This document shows, piece after piece, positions 46,790 to 60,058 of a DNA stretch of 64,000 nucleotides. The notes below the pieces were generated by a model. It was not told the origin of the DNA. It saw only the letters and a list, made by a program, of their open reading frames with translations, and ran no database searches. The DNA comes from Solen grandis. Taxonomy: Eukaryota; Mollusca; Bivalvia; Adapedonta; Solenidae. Positions within the stretch are counted from its first letter, which is position 1. Each line of letters begins with the position of its first letter. The translations under genes were made by a program, and so were the position numbers. The stretch lies in assembly GCA_021229015.1 (NCBI GenBank), contig CM037789.1:36708469-36772468 (forward strand). The letters are read 5' to 3'.

Positions 46790-47761
46790 TTTAAAAAAAA
46801 TTTTTAAATTAAATATAAAAAAAAAATTTTTAAATTTTAAAAATTATTAAAATAAAATTAAATTAAAAAAAATTTTAAATTTAAAAAAAAATTAAAAAAT
46901 TATTTAAAAAAAATTTTCAAAAATTTTAAAAAATTTTTAAAAAACATAAAAAAACCAAAAAAAAAAAAAATTAAAAAAAAATTTTAAAAATTTATTATTA
47001 AAAAAAAAAATTTTTAAAAAAATTCCCAAAAAAAAAATAATTAAAAATTAAAAAAATAAAATTTTATAAATTTAAATTAAAAAAAAAAATTAAAAAATTT
47101 TAATAAATTTTTAAAAAATTTAAAAAAAAAAATTTCCCTTTTTAAAAATTCCCTTTTTTTAATCAAAAAAAACAAAAATTAAAAAAAAATTTTTAAAAAA
47201 AAAAATAAAAAAAATTTTCAAAAATTTTTAAAAAAAAAAATAAATTAAATTAAAAATAAAAATTAAAAAAAAATTTTTTTTTAAAAAAAATTTTTATTAA
47301 AAATTTTTTTCAAAAAAAAAAAGGGAAAATTCATTAAAATCAAAAATTAAAAAAAAATTTTAAATTAAATTTTTTAATTTAAATTTATAAAAAAATTAAA
47401 TTTAAAAAAAAAAAAAAAAGAAAATTTCTTAAAAATTTAAAAAAAAAAATTTTTTTATTTTAAATTTTTTAAAAAAATTTTTTAAAAAAAATTTTCCATT
47501 AAAAATTAATTAAAAAAATTTTATTAAAATTAAAAATTTAAAATAATTAAAAAAAAAATTTAAATTTTTTTAAAAAAATTTTAAAATTTTTAAAAAAAAA
47601 TTAAAAAAAAACCCCAAAAAAATTTTTAATTTTTAAATTTTAAAAAATTATAATTAAAAAAAAACCAAAAATTTAAAAAAAAAAAATTTTAAAATTAAAA
47701 AAAAATTAAAAAAATTAAAAATTTAAATTTCTTTTAAAACCCCCCTTTTAAAAATATTTTT

Positions 47762-47799
<38 letters not shown>

Positions 47800-47865
47800 A
47801 ATTTTAAAAAAAAAATAAAAAAAATTTTTAAAAAAAAATTTTTTTAAAATTTAAAAAAAAAATCC
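46790..47865. repeat. Almost pure A/T low-complexity block
   Basis: Just over 1 kb composed nearly only of A and T runs of 2-20 bases, with a handful of C and G. No periodicity is visible. It is bordered at the right by an abrupt GC-rich segment (47865-47960). It could be a true AT-rich satellite whose sequence was lost to errors, or pure consensus failure. Confidence 0.9.
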
Positions 47866-50270
47866 CGGGGGTCGTGCCCGGGGCTTTCCCCCGTTCGGCG
47901 TTCCTTTTTTCCGGGCTTTCCGGGATCCCTTTGGATGAGGCTGCCAAACGGGGGGGATACACTTTAGATTTTTAATTTTTAAAAAAATTGGCCCAAAAAA
48001 AATTGGAAAAAAAAATGGATTTTTTTTTCAAAAAACCTTTTGAAATTTATGAAAAAAAACAAAGAATTTTTTTTTAAAATTGTATTTTTTCCCCAAAAAA
48101 TTTAAAAAAAAGAAAATTTTCCCAACGCCAAAAACACCTTATTTCCCGGGGGGATTCATTTTTAAAATTAATTATTTTAAAAAAACTTTTTGGGGGCCCT
48201 TTTTTTAACAAGGGGGTTCCAAAACGGGGTTTTAAAACAATATATTTTTCTAAAAAAATCATTAGATCACCTGCCTTTTTTCCTTTTTCCAGTTATGTGG
48301 AAAAATTTTGTTTTAAAAAGTTTCCCCAAAGTCCCTTTAAACCCTTTTTTTAACTTATACAATTCCCCGAGAACATTTTGTATTTAAACCTGGGTTTTAA
48401 TTTTTATAAGGGGTTTTTCCCCAAATGAAAAAAAGGCCTTGGGGTTTTTTTCCCTGTTTAAAGCATTAATTTTTTTTTTTGGCCCCAAAATTTTAAAAAC
48501 CCCCTTTCCTTGAAAAAAATTTTACCTTCCAAAACCCCATGGCAAAATTTTTTTTTTGTAACGGGGGGTCAAAAGGGTTTACGGCCGGGGAAAATTTCCC
48601 TATTTTTTAGGGGAAAGGGGGTCATTGCTTTTTAAATTTAAAAAAAATAAAAAATTTTAAAAAAAGAAAAAAACCTTTTTTTTTTAAAACCCTTTTGAAA
48701 TTAAAAAAATTTTTAATTTGAACCTTCATGGAAAGACAACCCAACCCCTTTAAAAAACAACCGAAAAGACTTTATTACAAAATTTGTTATTCTTTTGATA
48801 AAAAGAAGATCCTAAAAACGGGCAAAATATTGAAAAAATTTGGGGAAGTTTTTTTAAAGATGTTTTTGGGGAAATTTCAGGGTTTTGTAAATATAAACCC
48901 ATTTTTTGTTTGGAAAACGGAAAAATTGTCTTAAAAGGCGTGGCCCCAAAAAGAAAAATGGCCGGTTTTTTTCGGTTTAAACTAAGTTTTTTTTTTTAAA
49001 ATAAAAAATTTTTGGGCTTTGTTTGACAATCAATTTTTCCAAAGGTCAAAAATTGGCCAAAAAATTTTCAAAAATTTTTTTAGTCTTTTTTTTTTGGCTT
49101 TTTAAAAATCCTTTTGAACCCTAATTGATTTTGACCCGGAAATTGGCCCCTTTTTTTGGGGTCAAAATTTAATTTTTTCAAAAAAAAATCTTTTTTTTTT
49201 TTCAAAAAAACCGGATTTGAAAACCTTTAATTAAAATTTCATCCCCCCACCCCATTCCCCTTTTTCCAAAAGCTGAAAAGGGAAAAAAATAACCTTAAAG
49301 GGTAATTTGGGGGCCCCCGCACATTAATTTTTCCCCCAAGGTTTTAAAACCCCTGATCTTTACGGCCCCCTTTATGGCCAAATTTTGAATTTAAACCATT
49401 TAAAAACAATTTTTCTTAATTTTTATTAACAAAAAAAAAAACCTTTTTAAATTAAAAGTTTAAAAAAAAGAGTAAAAAATTTTTACCCTTTTTCCCCTTT
49501 TATAATCCCTATAACCCCGCGACTGCACACTTCTCTAGCTCTGGGAAAGCGGAAAATCGCAGCATTGTCACTGCCCCCCTGGATAAAATTTACCCTTTTA
49601 ATTTGGGTTCCAAAAAAAATCGAAAATATTTTGAACACCCCTATCATAAAAATAGTGTTTATAATTTTAAAAAAATTGGCTGATTTAAATTTTAATGAAA
49701 AGAAACTTCTGATTGACCACAAATTTGGGGGACATCTAAATTCAAAGCGCTGATATAGGCTTAGAAAACAAGGCGTTAAAGGGATGATTCAGATTTCTTT
49801 TGTTTATAAAGCGCTTGAACGTGGAAACCAAAAACGCCGATTGGGTTTTTAAAACAATATTTTAAATTTACTCTAAAAAAAAAAACTTTATTATTTATTT
49901 TACTATTTAAACAAAAATTTAAATTTTAATAAGAGGAAAAACAAAATTTCCAAACGATGCCCAAAGAAACCCCAATTTTTTAAAAACCCCCCTTTAACCT
50001 TGCGTGGACACTGTCGTTACCGGAAAAAAATGAACAATGGACTGCTAACAATAAGCACAAAAATCCCTTAAAAATCCCCCATTTCTCCTTTCCCTTTCAG
50101 TTTAAAAAAAAAATTTATATTTTAAAGCGGGAAACAAACTAAATCCCAAAATGCTTTCATTAATTTTTGTTTTTTTTTTTTTTGTGTTTTTTTTTTTTTT
50201 TATTTTTTTCATATACACAGTACATATAGGTTTTCTTGATGAAAATTTAAAATCCCACACTAAAACAAAC
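47866..50270. other. Noisy DNA, nothing assigned
   Basis: 47866-47960 is GC-rich ('gggtcgtgcccggggctttc'). The remainder is distorted; 49500-49760 is cleaner ('ccctataaccccgcgactgc') but unidentified. Confidence 0.4.
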
Positions 50271-50274
50271 AAGA

Positions 50275-50372
50275 TTTTAAAAAAAGTTTCCCGGGTAGGG
50301 AAACGAACCCACGAAAACCCCCGTTTGCAACGCCCCATATGGGCCCCTGGACCAATGGGCCAAAACGGCCTT
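50275..50372 (-). mobile_element. tRNA-like SINE head
   Basis: On the minus strand, an A-box-like 'ttggcccattggtccagggg' is followed by a B-box-like 'gtgggttcgtttccctaccc'. The spacing of about 45 bases suits a tRNA-derived head. No cloverleaf. Confidence 0.5.
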
Positions 50373-50774
50373 GTATACACGAAATTTTAAAAAAAATTAA
50401 TTTTTTTTTCCTGGGGATGGAAAATTCCAGCCAGGGAATGGGCCAAAAAAAATTTTCCCAATGATTTGCGATTTTTCGCCCTTTACATTGGGCCTTTTTT
50501 TTTATTAAGGGTTTTAAACACGTAAATTTTCCCCATCCCCTTTTCAACGCATTTTAATTTTTCTTTTTCTTCCACAATGCAATGGTAAGAAACTAAACAT
50601 CAAAAAACATCACCAGTAAGGATCAGACAGAAAACAAAATTTAAAAAATTTATCTCCACGTATGAAAATGAAAGGGAAAAAACCAAGTATTTTTAAAATT
50701 TTTAAAAATATCCCGAAAAGGGTTTTCCGATGAATAAATGTGAACCAAAACACTCTTTTTTTAAAGGGGACGTG

Positions 50775-51660
50775 CCCCTTATTGTTTAAAGATGGAATGT
50801 GAATGACGCAAAAAAGACGGCAATGAGATGATTAAGAAAGATGGCGATGATAAGTATGATGGTCCGGGTGGTATTAGTGGTATAAATTTTTTGTCCTTTT
50901 TTTTCTGGGTGAATCCCTTTGAGTTTCTGCGATCGGGAAAACCCCAAAGGGTTTTTTCGTCAAGAACGTCGATCTATGCAAGCGCGCTCGAGATGTTTTC
51001 ATTTAGACACGGTTTATTATACCCTAACGGTATCAATAAATGGTATCACACATTACGGAAGGGAAAACCCGATTTACCCTGCATAATTAAAACAAAACGT
51101 TAAATTTGCATTGGGTTTTTTTTAATTTTTTTTAATGTACTGACATTTCACCGACGTGGGAATTCAAGTTAGCAAAAAGTTACCAGCTTTGTTAAATTAA
51201 AAAGGGACTGAGCCACAATTGAATCTCAAAAATAAAACTTTTAATTTTTGAATGGGCCCAAGGGGGGTAAAAAGACAAACACACATTTTTACTTTTAAAT
51301 ATTTTTTTTTTTTCTTTCATAAAAAAGCCGGGCCCCCCCCCCCCCCGGTTTTATTTCATATTTATTTTTTATGACGTTTGGGAAAACCGGGCATGTTTTT
51401 TAAAATTTAATTTTAAAATACATGTGTGCAGTTCTATTTCAAAGGTCCAAAATTTTAATTATTTTTGCTTTTTTAAATTTTTTTTAGATTTAAACTTTTT
51501 TTTTTTTTGATATACTTTTCAAACAAATATTAGCCCCACGGGAAACGCTTAAAAAAAGTAAAGGTTAATTATACATTTTGATCATCGTCCCGGGAAACCC
51601 CTGCTGCCCGATTTTTCTCCATCGAATGGAGAGTAACGGGCGAAAAGACCGTCAAATCTT
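50775..51660 (+). repeat. Unidentified 0.88-kb element, copy 1
   Basis: Collinear with 62585-63475, same orientation, offset 11,809-11,822 bp. Shared blocks are 'gaatgtgaatg.cgcaaa', 'gatgatt/gagatgatg', 'tttcga.gacatcgatta.gcaa', 'cgagatgtt' and, near the right end, 'ctgctg' and 'ctccatcga..ggagagtaa'. The last contains the hairpin CTCCAT-CGA-ATGGAG (51617-51631). No coding frame survives. Confidence 0.7.
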
Positions 51661-51764
51661 TAAAATGGGGTAAAATCCAAAAGGGCCTTAAACGATGGGG
51701 AACTAAACTTCAGGGATTGATGACTATCAGATATTTTTTAAATATCTTTTTATTCCCCTGAAAA

Positions 51765-52280
51765 AATGGATCACTTTCCGTCAGTAATTTGAAAAATAAA
51801 GCGTCTGGCCTGAAAAAAGGGGTCTGCCCCATGCGGACTTAGTACCGGAAGGCGAAAAGCCCAAATATTAATTCTCGCATGGGGGGTTGGCCGGGGGGCC
51901 GCACGAAAGTCAAAAGTCAAATATTGTTATTTCTGCGCGGGGCGAGATTTCACCCCGAAATGGGGAAATGTTGGATTCCGCCTGGGGGGGTTGGCGGGGC
52001 GCCGGCAAAATGTCGAAAAACGTTTTGATTATTTCGTCCGGGGGGCGAGATTTCGGGGCGAAAGTCAAAATCTCGGGGCGAGATTTCGGGCCCGAAAGGT
52101 CGAAAACACAAATTCGCAATCTCGGGGGCAAGATTTCGGCCGAAATGACAAAAATTATTTTTTCGTTTGGGGGGGCGAAATTTCGATTTTCCCCCCAAAA
52201 TCTCGCCCCGAACTCGGGCATTTCTTTTTTTCGACCTTTCGCCCCGAAATCTCGCCCAGATTTCACATTTGGGGGCGCGA
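51765..52280 (+). repeat. CpG-rich 'GGGGCGAGATTTCG' element, copy 1
   Basis: After a head 'ccgtcagtaatttgaaaaat', 'aaagcgtctggcctgaaaaa' come repeated modules: 'gggcgagatttcg..ccgaaatg', 'cgaaagtc.aaaatctcgg'. From about 52195 the modules appear in the opposite direction ('ttcgccccgaaatctcgccc'), so the element is an inverted arrangement that could fold back. Long ORFs on both strands here (145, 154 and 118 codons) are products of this repetition. Confidence 0.8.
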
Positions 52281-53535
52281 AACTTCGACCCCCAACACGA
52301 AATGGCAGAAATCAGCCCCTATGATCACGCCTGTAAATATAAAAAACAATGGAACGTTTGCTTCTTGGTTCAACGCCCCCCCGAAAAATATTTTAGTCTC
52401 TATTTTAGAAAAAGCGCGACACATGGTATCACGCCGTAACATGGGCACATACTAAAACCAAATCCATTTCCGACCCGGGCAAACCACGAGCTAGTGGCTA
52501 TAACACAAACCCTTTTTACGGCTTTGGATGTCGTGGGAGGAGGAACCCACGACAGGGGGTCACCGGGCCGGGTATTCGCAATTAAACAAACCTAAGATCA
52601 GAAAAAATTTACCCGTTTTCCTTAAAATTCCTCTTTAGTTTTCCCCGACCAGCTCACAGGGAAACATCATTCAGAACAAAAGGTTATGGGTTTTTAATCT
52701 GTTAAAGAATGTTTTATCATAAGATATATAAAAAATTGAAAAAAAAAAAAAAAAAAAAAAAATTCAAAATCTCGATAATCCCGTTAACAGATAAAAATTT
52801 TCATAAACAAAAAAGTGGGAAGGGTTATATCTAAAGTCACAACTTTCAAGATCAACCTAAGATTGAATTCTCTTTCTATTGGTATCTCAAGCTTTTTTTA
52901 CAAATTTCAATACCAAGTCATGTATGATTTGTGAAGAAAAATTTAAAAGAGAAATAATTTACAATAAACAGAATTTATGTATCATTTTTTTTTTGATTCA
53001 TTAATCATGAAAATGTTTTGCATAAGTTTAAAAAACAAAATCATTTAAATTTATGAAGAGGTAACATTTATCTAAACCCCTTTTCACAAAAGCTCCTTTT
53101 TATCATTTTTTAACCACTATCAACACCAGCAAGCGAAAGATCACTTATTTTTGGAAACCCCAAAAAAGAACCTAATGCAACTGTTGTTCATAGATTTTTC
53201 CCCCGTATTGCACATTTTCCCTGGCAAACTCATTTGAATTCATTGTCGAGAACTGCAACATAAAAAAAATTCGACTGTTATTGGGATTTTGAAAGTTATT
53301 TTTTAAGTCTGCTTTTTAAAACCTTAGACTTTTTAAACTTTTTGAAGGATTTAAATAGATCAATCAATAGATAGAAAGGAGAGTGTGTAGGTTTTTTTTC
53401 TTTGCCCAAAATATCCAGGATATTTTAAATGTTTGGCGTCAGAACTTGTATTGGGCTAAAATCAAAGGTTTTTACGATGTAAACAAAACGTTCAGGTAAT
53501 GATGCCCACAATATTCTAGTACTTGATTCCAGAAA
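52281..53535. other. Noisy to moderate-quality DNA, nothing assigned
   Basis: 52470-52590 holds 'cacgagctagtggctataac' and 'gaggaacccacgacaggggg', a possible decayed SINE head. The rest, AT-rich, has no feature. Confidence 0.4.
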
Positions 53536-53539
53536 AATT

Positions 53540-53910
53540 ACACTTACCGTCAGTAATTAGAAAAATAAAGCGTCGCCCTGAAAAAAAGTGTCTGCGCATG
53601 CGTACAATATGACCGGGAAAGGCGAAATCGAAATATGAATTCTCGCAGGCGGGTTGGGGGGGGGGCCGCACGAAAGTCGAAAAGACGAAAAATTTATTTT
53701 TCGTCCGCGGGCGAGATTTCGCCCCGAAATGCGAAATGTTGGTTTTCCGCCTGGGGGGTTTGGGCGGGGCCCAGGCGAAATGTCAAAAAGACAAATATTG
53801 ATTTTTTCGTGCCGCGGGGCGGTTTTCGCGGCGAAATGTAAAAATCCCGGGGCGAGATTTCGGGGCAAAAGGTAAAACCGAAATGCCGAAATCTCGGGGC
53901 AAAAAATACA
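53540..53910 (+). repeat. CpG-rich 'GGGGCGAGATTTCG' element, copy 2
   Basis: Shares the head with copy 1 ('ccgtcagtaattagaaaaat', 'aaagcgtcgccctgaaaaaa', 'gcatgcg', 'attctcgca..cgggttgg', 'gccgcacgaaagtcgaaaag') and the 'gggcgagatttcgccccgaa' modules. It stops after about 370 bp, without the reverse-oriented right part seen in copy 1, so it is truncated or a variant. Confidence 0.8.
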
Positions 53911-54585
53911 TAAAAAATCGTGTCATTACTTTTTTTATTATTCATAATTTTTAAATCTTTCCTTGCTCAGGGTTGATTTATTTTCGTCTTTTTTTCCTGA
54001 TTTTTTATCCAAAAATTTTTCCCCTAGGAAACTGGTTCTTAATCAATCACAATGTTTCTTAAACACGAATCCATTTATAACCCAATGCACCACTGTATTC
54101 CCTGTTATACAGATTCCCGAAATTAAGTGTCAACGAAAAATAATGATTTTATAGAAACCGTGACGATCTACCTTGCAAACAAAATTTCCCCTAGATAGCG
54201 CAATGACAGACCGTTCATGCCTTTAAATTTATTCTTCCCCAAATAATTCGCTAAGCGTCCTTTATGATAATGCAAAACATTTACTCAATGGGGAAATAAA
54301 ACAAAAATAACGACTTCACAGGTTATATGTGTTAAAATGCCAAATTTTATTTTATTTTTTTTTTTTCTTTTTTTTTGTATTTTCCTTTATATGCTTACAT
54401 ACTTTTGCATTAAAAAAGAAAAATATCCTAAAATCTTCATAGCATTTTTTATTGTATTTGTATGGACTTTTTTAAATTTAAAATGATTGAAATCGTTTAT
54501 GAAAAATAAGTTTTTTCTAAATTATGCCATGAAACCTGTGAAAAAGGTCCTTGCCACAACGACACATGGTCTTTATTTGGAGGGG
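53911..54585. other. Moderate-quality AT-rich DNA, nothing assigned
   Basis: No gene recognised; 53963-54154 is open for 63 codons without a known domain. Confidence 0.4.
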
Positions 54586-54589
54586 CTAA

Positions 54590-55640
54590 TATTTCAATGG
54601 CAAAATTTCCGGTCCGGCATCTTTTCACCGTTGGGCCTTATTCAAGGCAAAATTCCTTATAACTTGGAAATCTCTCGCTGGCCTTTGTTCACCTTTTGGG
54701 CCGTTATTCGGGGGTAAAATCCTTTTTTTTTTGGAATCCTATCGCGGGTTTTTGTTCACCATTAGACCTTATTTAGAGTAAATTGACTTAACATTGGAAC
54801 CTTTTCGCGGGCCCTTTTTTCCCTTGGGAGCCGTTTTTCAAGATAAAATACTTAAAACTTTGAAATATTCGCTGGCCCTGTTCACCATTGTCCGTTTTTT
54901 AGAGGAAAAAAGCCCATATCTTGGAACCACTCGCTAACCTCTGTTCAAATTTGGGGCCTCATTCAGAGAAAATTCCTTTAAAACTTGGAACCTCTCGCTG
55001 GCCTTCTTCACCTTTGGGGCCGTTAACAGAGGTAAAATGACTTAAAACTTTGAATCCTTTCGCTGGCCTTTGTTCCCCAAAAGGTCCGTTATTCAAGGTA
55101 AAATTCCTTATAATTTGGGAATCCCCTGCGGGCCCTTTTGTTCACCTTTGGTCCGTTATTCAGGGGAAAAAAATTCCTTATAACTTGAATCCTTTCGCGG
55201 GTTTTTGTTCACGATTGGTCCTTTATTCAGAGGTAAAATTCCTTATAATTTGGAACCTTTTCGCGGGCCTTGTTCACCATGGCCGTTATTCAGGGGAAAA
55301 AATTCCTTTTAACTTGGAATCCTCTGGATCAGCCTTTGGGCCGTTTTTCAGGGAAACAATCTATTCAGTCAGGGGGAATTCTCTCTCCCCCCCCCCCCCC
55401 CCACACACCACACTTTTTCGATGTCTTTTTTCACAGTCGATCTGTTTCCAGAATCATTGCCCTTTAACAGTGGTTTTGTTTTAGGATTTTTATTTTTATT
55501 TCTAAAATTATTGTGTTTGGAATCCGGTCACTGGCCTTTGTACAGAGGTTTTTTTTTCAGATTTTAAAAAATCCTAAATCGTCGGGGGGAACCGGGTCAC
55601 TGGCCTTTGTACATGGGGCGTATCCGGGTTGGGGGATAAT
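54590..55640 (+). repeat. 66-70-bp tandem array, about 14 noisy copies
   Basis: Units read 'ggccgttattcagaggtaaa', 'attccttataacttggaatc', 'ctctcgctggcctttgttca' and 'ccatttg'. Copies are recognisable from 'tgttcacc' words near 54754, 55140, 55207 and 55270, among others. The last two units (55520-55615) are more diverged ('ggtcactggcctttgtaca'). ORFs across it (144 codons at 55050-55484) are repeat artefacts. Confidence 0.85.
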
Positions 55641-56635
55641 ATTGATTTTGTCAATGCGTAAAAGAATTTGTACAATTTTATACACAAAAAATTAAAAATT
55701 TTTTTTTTTTTTGTTAAATTCTTACCCCAAAATTTATAAAAAATTACTTTTAATTAAATTTCCAAGTTTTAAAACAGCTTGTTCAAAGATGAATCAGTAA
55801 AATTTTTAAAACATAAAAAAATAAAACTCTCCCTTTTGGGGTTAAAAGTATTTGTTTTGATCTAAAATTTAAAAAAAAAAAAACTTTTTCTGTTACTTTT
55901 AGGGTCATTTTTGTAAGGGAAAAAGGGTATTTTTTTAAAAAAGAATCGGTCAAAATTTTTCGGATATAACAAAATGTTTTGGACCACTAACTTTCGAAAA
56001 AATGTTTTACACAGGGGATGTTTTGGAAAAATTCCCAAAATTTCCAGGGAAATTTTTAAAAAGGGAATGATTAAAAAAAAAAAAGGGGAAAAAAAAAAAT
56101 TTTTAATTTTTTTTTAAAAAAATTAAAAAAAAACCCCTGAGGGGAAACCTCCATTTTTTACGAATTATTTTTGTTTGGGGGGACCCTGCGTCGTTGAGGG
56201 TTTTTTAAACTAATACACAAATTTTAAAAAAAAAATTTTTCCTCAGTGACCATTGTGAAGGGGTGTTTTAATTGATTAATTTGTACTTTTAGAATCAAAA
56301 ATTTCGCCTTTTTTGCTATGTAATATTTTTTTTTATGTTATGAAAATTTTTAGACAAAAACCGGGGTTGGAATTTCCCTTTAAAAAATTCTTTGTAATAA
56401 ATTTTAAAAAAATTTCTCGAAAAAGGTTTTTTGGGTTTAAAATTTTAAAAAAGTTTTTCCCCAAAAAATCAAATAACCCAAAAAATTTGTAAAAATTTTT
56501 AAACCTTTTTCAAAAAATTTTTTTAAAAATAACTGACTTTTAAAAAAGGTTTAAGTATTAAAGGTAAAGATGGAAAAAGGGGGGTAAGTTTACATTTCCT
56601 TTTTCCCAACGGGGCATGAACCCCCCACTCCTTTT
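55641..56635. other. Noisy DNA, nothing assigned
   Basis: Homopolymer-distorted; no feature supported. Confidence 0.5.
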
Positions 56636-56639
56636 TACA

Positions 56640-56895
56640 GACACGTGGATGAAACACACCCCAAAACATTATACAGACAGTGGAAGATATCCAAAAGAAC
56701 AAGACCGGGGCAGATATCACACCCCTCCATTAAACCGACCCGTGGCATATTCACACCCAATCACATTATCCCGGGAAAGGGCATATATCAACCCCAAACA
56801 AAATTAAAACACTGGCATTTAACACCCCAATACTTATCCCGACAGGGGCCGAGTCACACCCAAACAATTACCCCGACCGGGGGCAAACCCGGGGT
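56640..56895 (+). repeat. Short tandem array related to the 'cacattatcc' module
   Basis: Units such as 'cacacccaatcacattatcc', 'gggaaagggcatatatcaac' and 'cacacccaaacaattacccc', 'gaccgggggcaaacc' repeat at about 40-50 bp. The module matches 2370-2400 and the 39-kb array. Confidence 0.65.
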
Positions 56896-59800
56896 TAGGT
56901 AAGGGTAATGAAAAAAATTAAAATTTTTTTGCTTTGTTTCATATATTTCAAACGATACATGGGTAAAAGGGAAATCACTAACAAAACCGAAATAAAAAAA
57001 AAAAAAACAAGGGGTAAGGGGAGGAAATTTTTACTTTCGTTCCCGGGCCCTGGTCCGTTTAAAACGTTGTTTTTTAGTCGATTAAAAAAAAGTTATTCAT
57101 TAAAATTTTAAATTTGCCCCTTGTATGATAAAAAGGGGAAACCTTGATCAGACGCCCGGAAGGAAAAAATTTTAATCGGGGGGTTTCCAAGGGGTCAAAA
57201 TCTCTGAAAGTGAATTTTTTTTTTTTTTAGTGTGCGTGATTGGGGAAAAAATTCTAAAAAATAATTTAAATTTTCTCGACATTTTCCCGTTTGGACCATA
57301 TAAGCCCCTGGAAGGGCCCAAAAAAATCCCTTTCCCAAAAGGGGTTTTTGAAACCCCCCTTCTCCCCTGGGTATGCAAATGCCAAAAGGGGTTTCCCTTT
57401 AAATTTTCATGATTTTGGAAAATTTTTTAACTTTGGGGTTTATTGCCCACATTGGGGTAAGGGACAGGGAAAAGGAAACATGTCTTCATTTTTGTTTTTT
57501 TTGACAGGCGGTTGTAAAATATTTAAATTTTAAAAGGGTATAGACCAACAACGGGAAAAGAAAATATTTTTATGCCCCCTTTTTTGGAATCCAGTGAAAA
57601 ATAAAGTGAGTGATACCAGCTTTCCGAATTTAAAAGTCCTCGAGATTTTTGGGGGCGCGGCCCCTTAAAGGGGAAAAATGACATTTCGATAAAGAAAGGG
57701 CCCGGAAAATTTTTTGTACAATGAGTTTTAAAAAAAAGAAAAAGAGATGGGTGCTTAATGAGTATTTGTTAAGTTTGTTTTTTAAGTAAGAGAAAAGGAA
57801 AAAAAATGTTATTTTTCCCGGGAGACTAAAACGCGGGATGAAAAATGATAGCCTCAATAGTGGGGTTAACCCCTTGGGGGTTTTTGTTTTTTTAAAAAAT
57901 TTACTTGTTTTTAAAAAAGTTTTTTAACGGCAAAATGTAAAAATTTTTGACCCCAAAAATTACTTCCCCCGTGGGGGCCCATTTAACCCCCTGAGCCCCG
58001 TTTTTTCAAAAGCTCAAAAAAATTAATGTTAAACTAATAAACCAACGGTTCTAGATTAATTAAAAATTTTGGGACTTTTCAAAAAAAATTTTAAAAAACA
58101 AAATGAACTTTATTTTTTAAAAAAGTTCCCAAACTCGACAACACGCATTTTAAAAAAGTTTGGCCAAAAAAAATAAAAATGTCCCTTTTTATTATAGGTT
58201 AATGCCAAAAGAAAAGTTCATTAATAATTTCCCAAACCCAAATTTAAATTTTATTATTCGTGTGATTAGAAACTTTTCCCCCGGCAGGGGGGAAAAGGGT
58301 TTTTGACCCCCGGGAGTAATTTTTTTAATTGGGTTAAATGTATTTCGATATCCCCGCTTTTCACTCCAGTATTCAAAAATTTTAAAAACTATCAAACCGG
58401 GGAGGTGTTTATCCGGGAAAAGCCCCTTTTCCCGCGTGAATATATCCATGGGGAAACCCCCGGGGGGGTTTTTTTTTCCCTTTTAAAATGGATTAGAATT
58501 TCAACCCCCCATAGATACTATCGATCGGCCGTTTTAAAAAATGAAAGGGGGGAATTTTAAAAAAAGTGGGGTTTTAATGACCAAAAAGGGACCCTTTCAC
58601 GGTATCCACGTGGGAATATAAAAGCACAAACGAGCCAGAAAAACTTTAAATTTTTTAAAAAAAACCTTTTTTGGGGTTACAAAGGGCCCAAAAATAAAAT
58701 CGCTGCAATTTTAAAATTTTACTGAGCCCCCCCGGGGGGTTTTGAGGCCCCGGAAAGGAAAATTTGGTTTTCATGGGGAAACCCCCGGGGCCTTTTTCCC
58801 CCGCCCTTTCTTGGGGTTTAAAATTTTTGGTGGTTTACCCCAATTTTGTGCATTCGGGGGCTTTTTCCAAATGTAAATTTGGGACTTTTTCTATATGATG
58901 AACAAACGCAGGCGTAAAACCCCCAAAAAATCAATAAACTTTTTTTTTTGATATTTTAAATTAACCCCAAAGGATTTTTTAGGGAAAACGTGTGAAAAAA
59001 TTTTTTTAGTTTCTTTGGGGAAAATTGGGGCAGGTTAATTGTAAAAAGTTATAATAAGATTAAAAAGGACGCATTAAACAATTTTTTTTCCAAAAGAGCC
59101 CATGAAAATTTTAAGGGACTTATCAACCAAAGATTTTAATGGATTAAAAAAAAAAACAAAAAATAAATAAGGGACCGTAAGAATTATTTTTTTTAATCTA
59201 AACCCCAAATAAATGAACAATAAAACACTTGTTTTTCTCAAAAATTCCAAAATGTATGAATAAATTGATCAAAACATTTAAAAAGCTTTGATTTTTAAAA
59301 CTAAGTTTTATAAAAAAACACCGCGGGGTGGAAATTTAAAGAATTTTGGGGGGTAAACGGGGGTAGTGGGCCAAAAAATGAGTGTACCCAAATACGCAAG
59401 GGAGCCGGGAAATTTAACCCCCCCGCTCCCGGGAAGGGTCTGGTTTGGGCCCCCAGGGGCCCAAGCCCCCGGGGGCCCCAAAAGGGTTTTGGGGCTTTTT
59501 AATTTTTGGTTTTTTAAATTTGCAATTTTTTGGCAAACAAAAAATGTTTTAAAAATTTAAATTTATTTCAACAGAAAAAACTGTTTAAAAATTTTACCCA
59601 AAAAAAAAAATAAAAGTGCGTCGAACTCCCCCAAAAAAAAAATATGAAAAAATTTTTTAAAAAACCCCCCAAAAATTTCAAAAATTTTTAAACCCACAAA
59701 AAAAAAAATAAAGGGGAATTTTTGGGCAAAAGTTCCCTTTTTTTTTTTTAATTTGAAATTTTAACGGGGGAAAAAATCTTCACGGTTTTTGGGGTATTTT

Positions 59801-60021
59801 TTCCCCCCTTTAAAAAATAAAAGCAAAAAGGGCCCCGGGGTTTTTCCCGTTTTTTAAATTTCCCTTTTTGTTCACAAGTTCGTCATTCATTGGGGGTTTC
59901 CCAAAGGGGACTTCCCTTATTTTCCTCGACACAAAGGGGGTACAGGAAAAAAAAAAACATAAAACCCTCGTCGTTTAAGTGGTATGGTAGGGCTTCGACC
60001 CCAAAGAGAGGGGGGTGCAAG

Positions 60022-60058
<37 letters not shown>

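Noticed and set aside
51887..52455. Several 90-154-codon ORFs on both strands, rich in Arg, Gly and Pro
   Set aside because: They overlap each other on opposite strands inside a CpG-rich short-module repeat; the long frames come from a lack of TA-containing stops.
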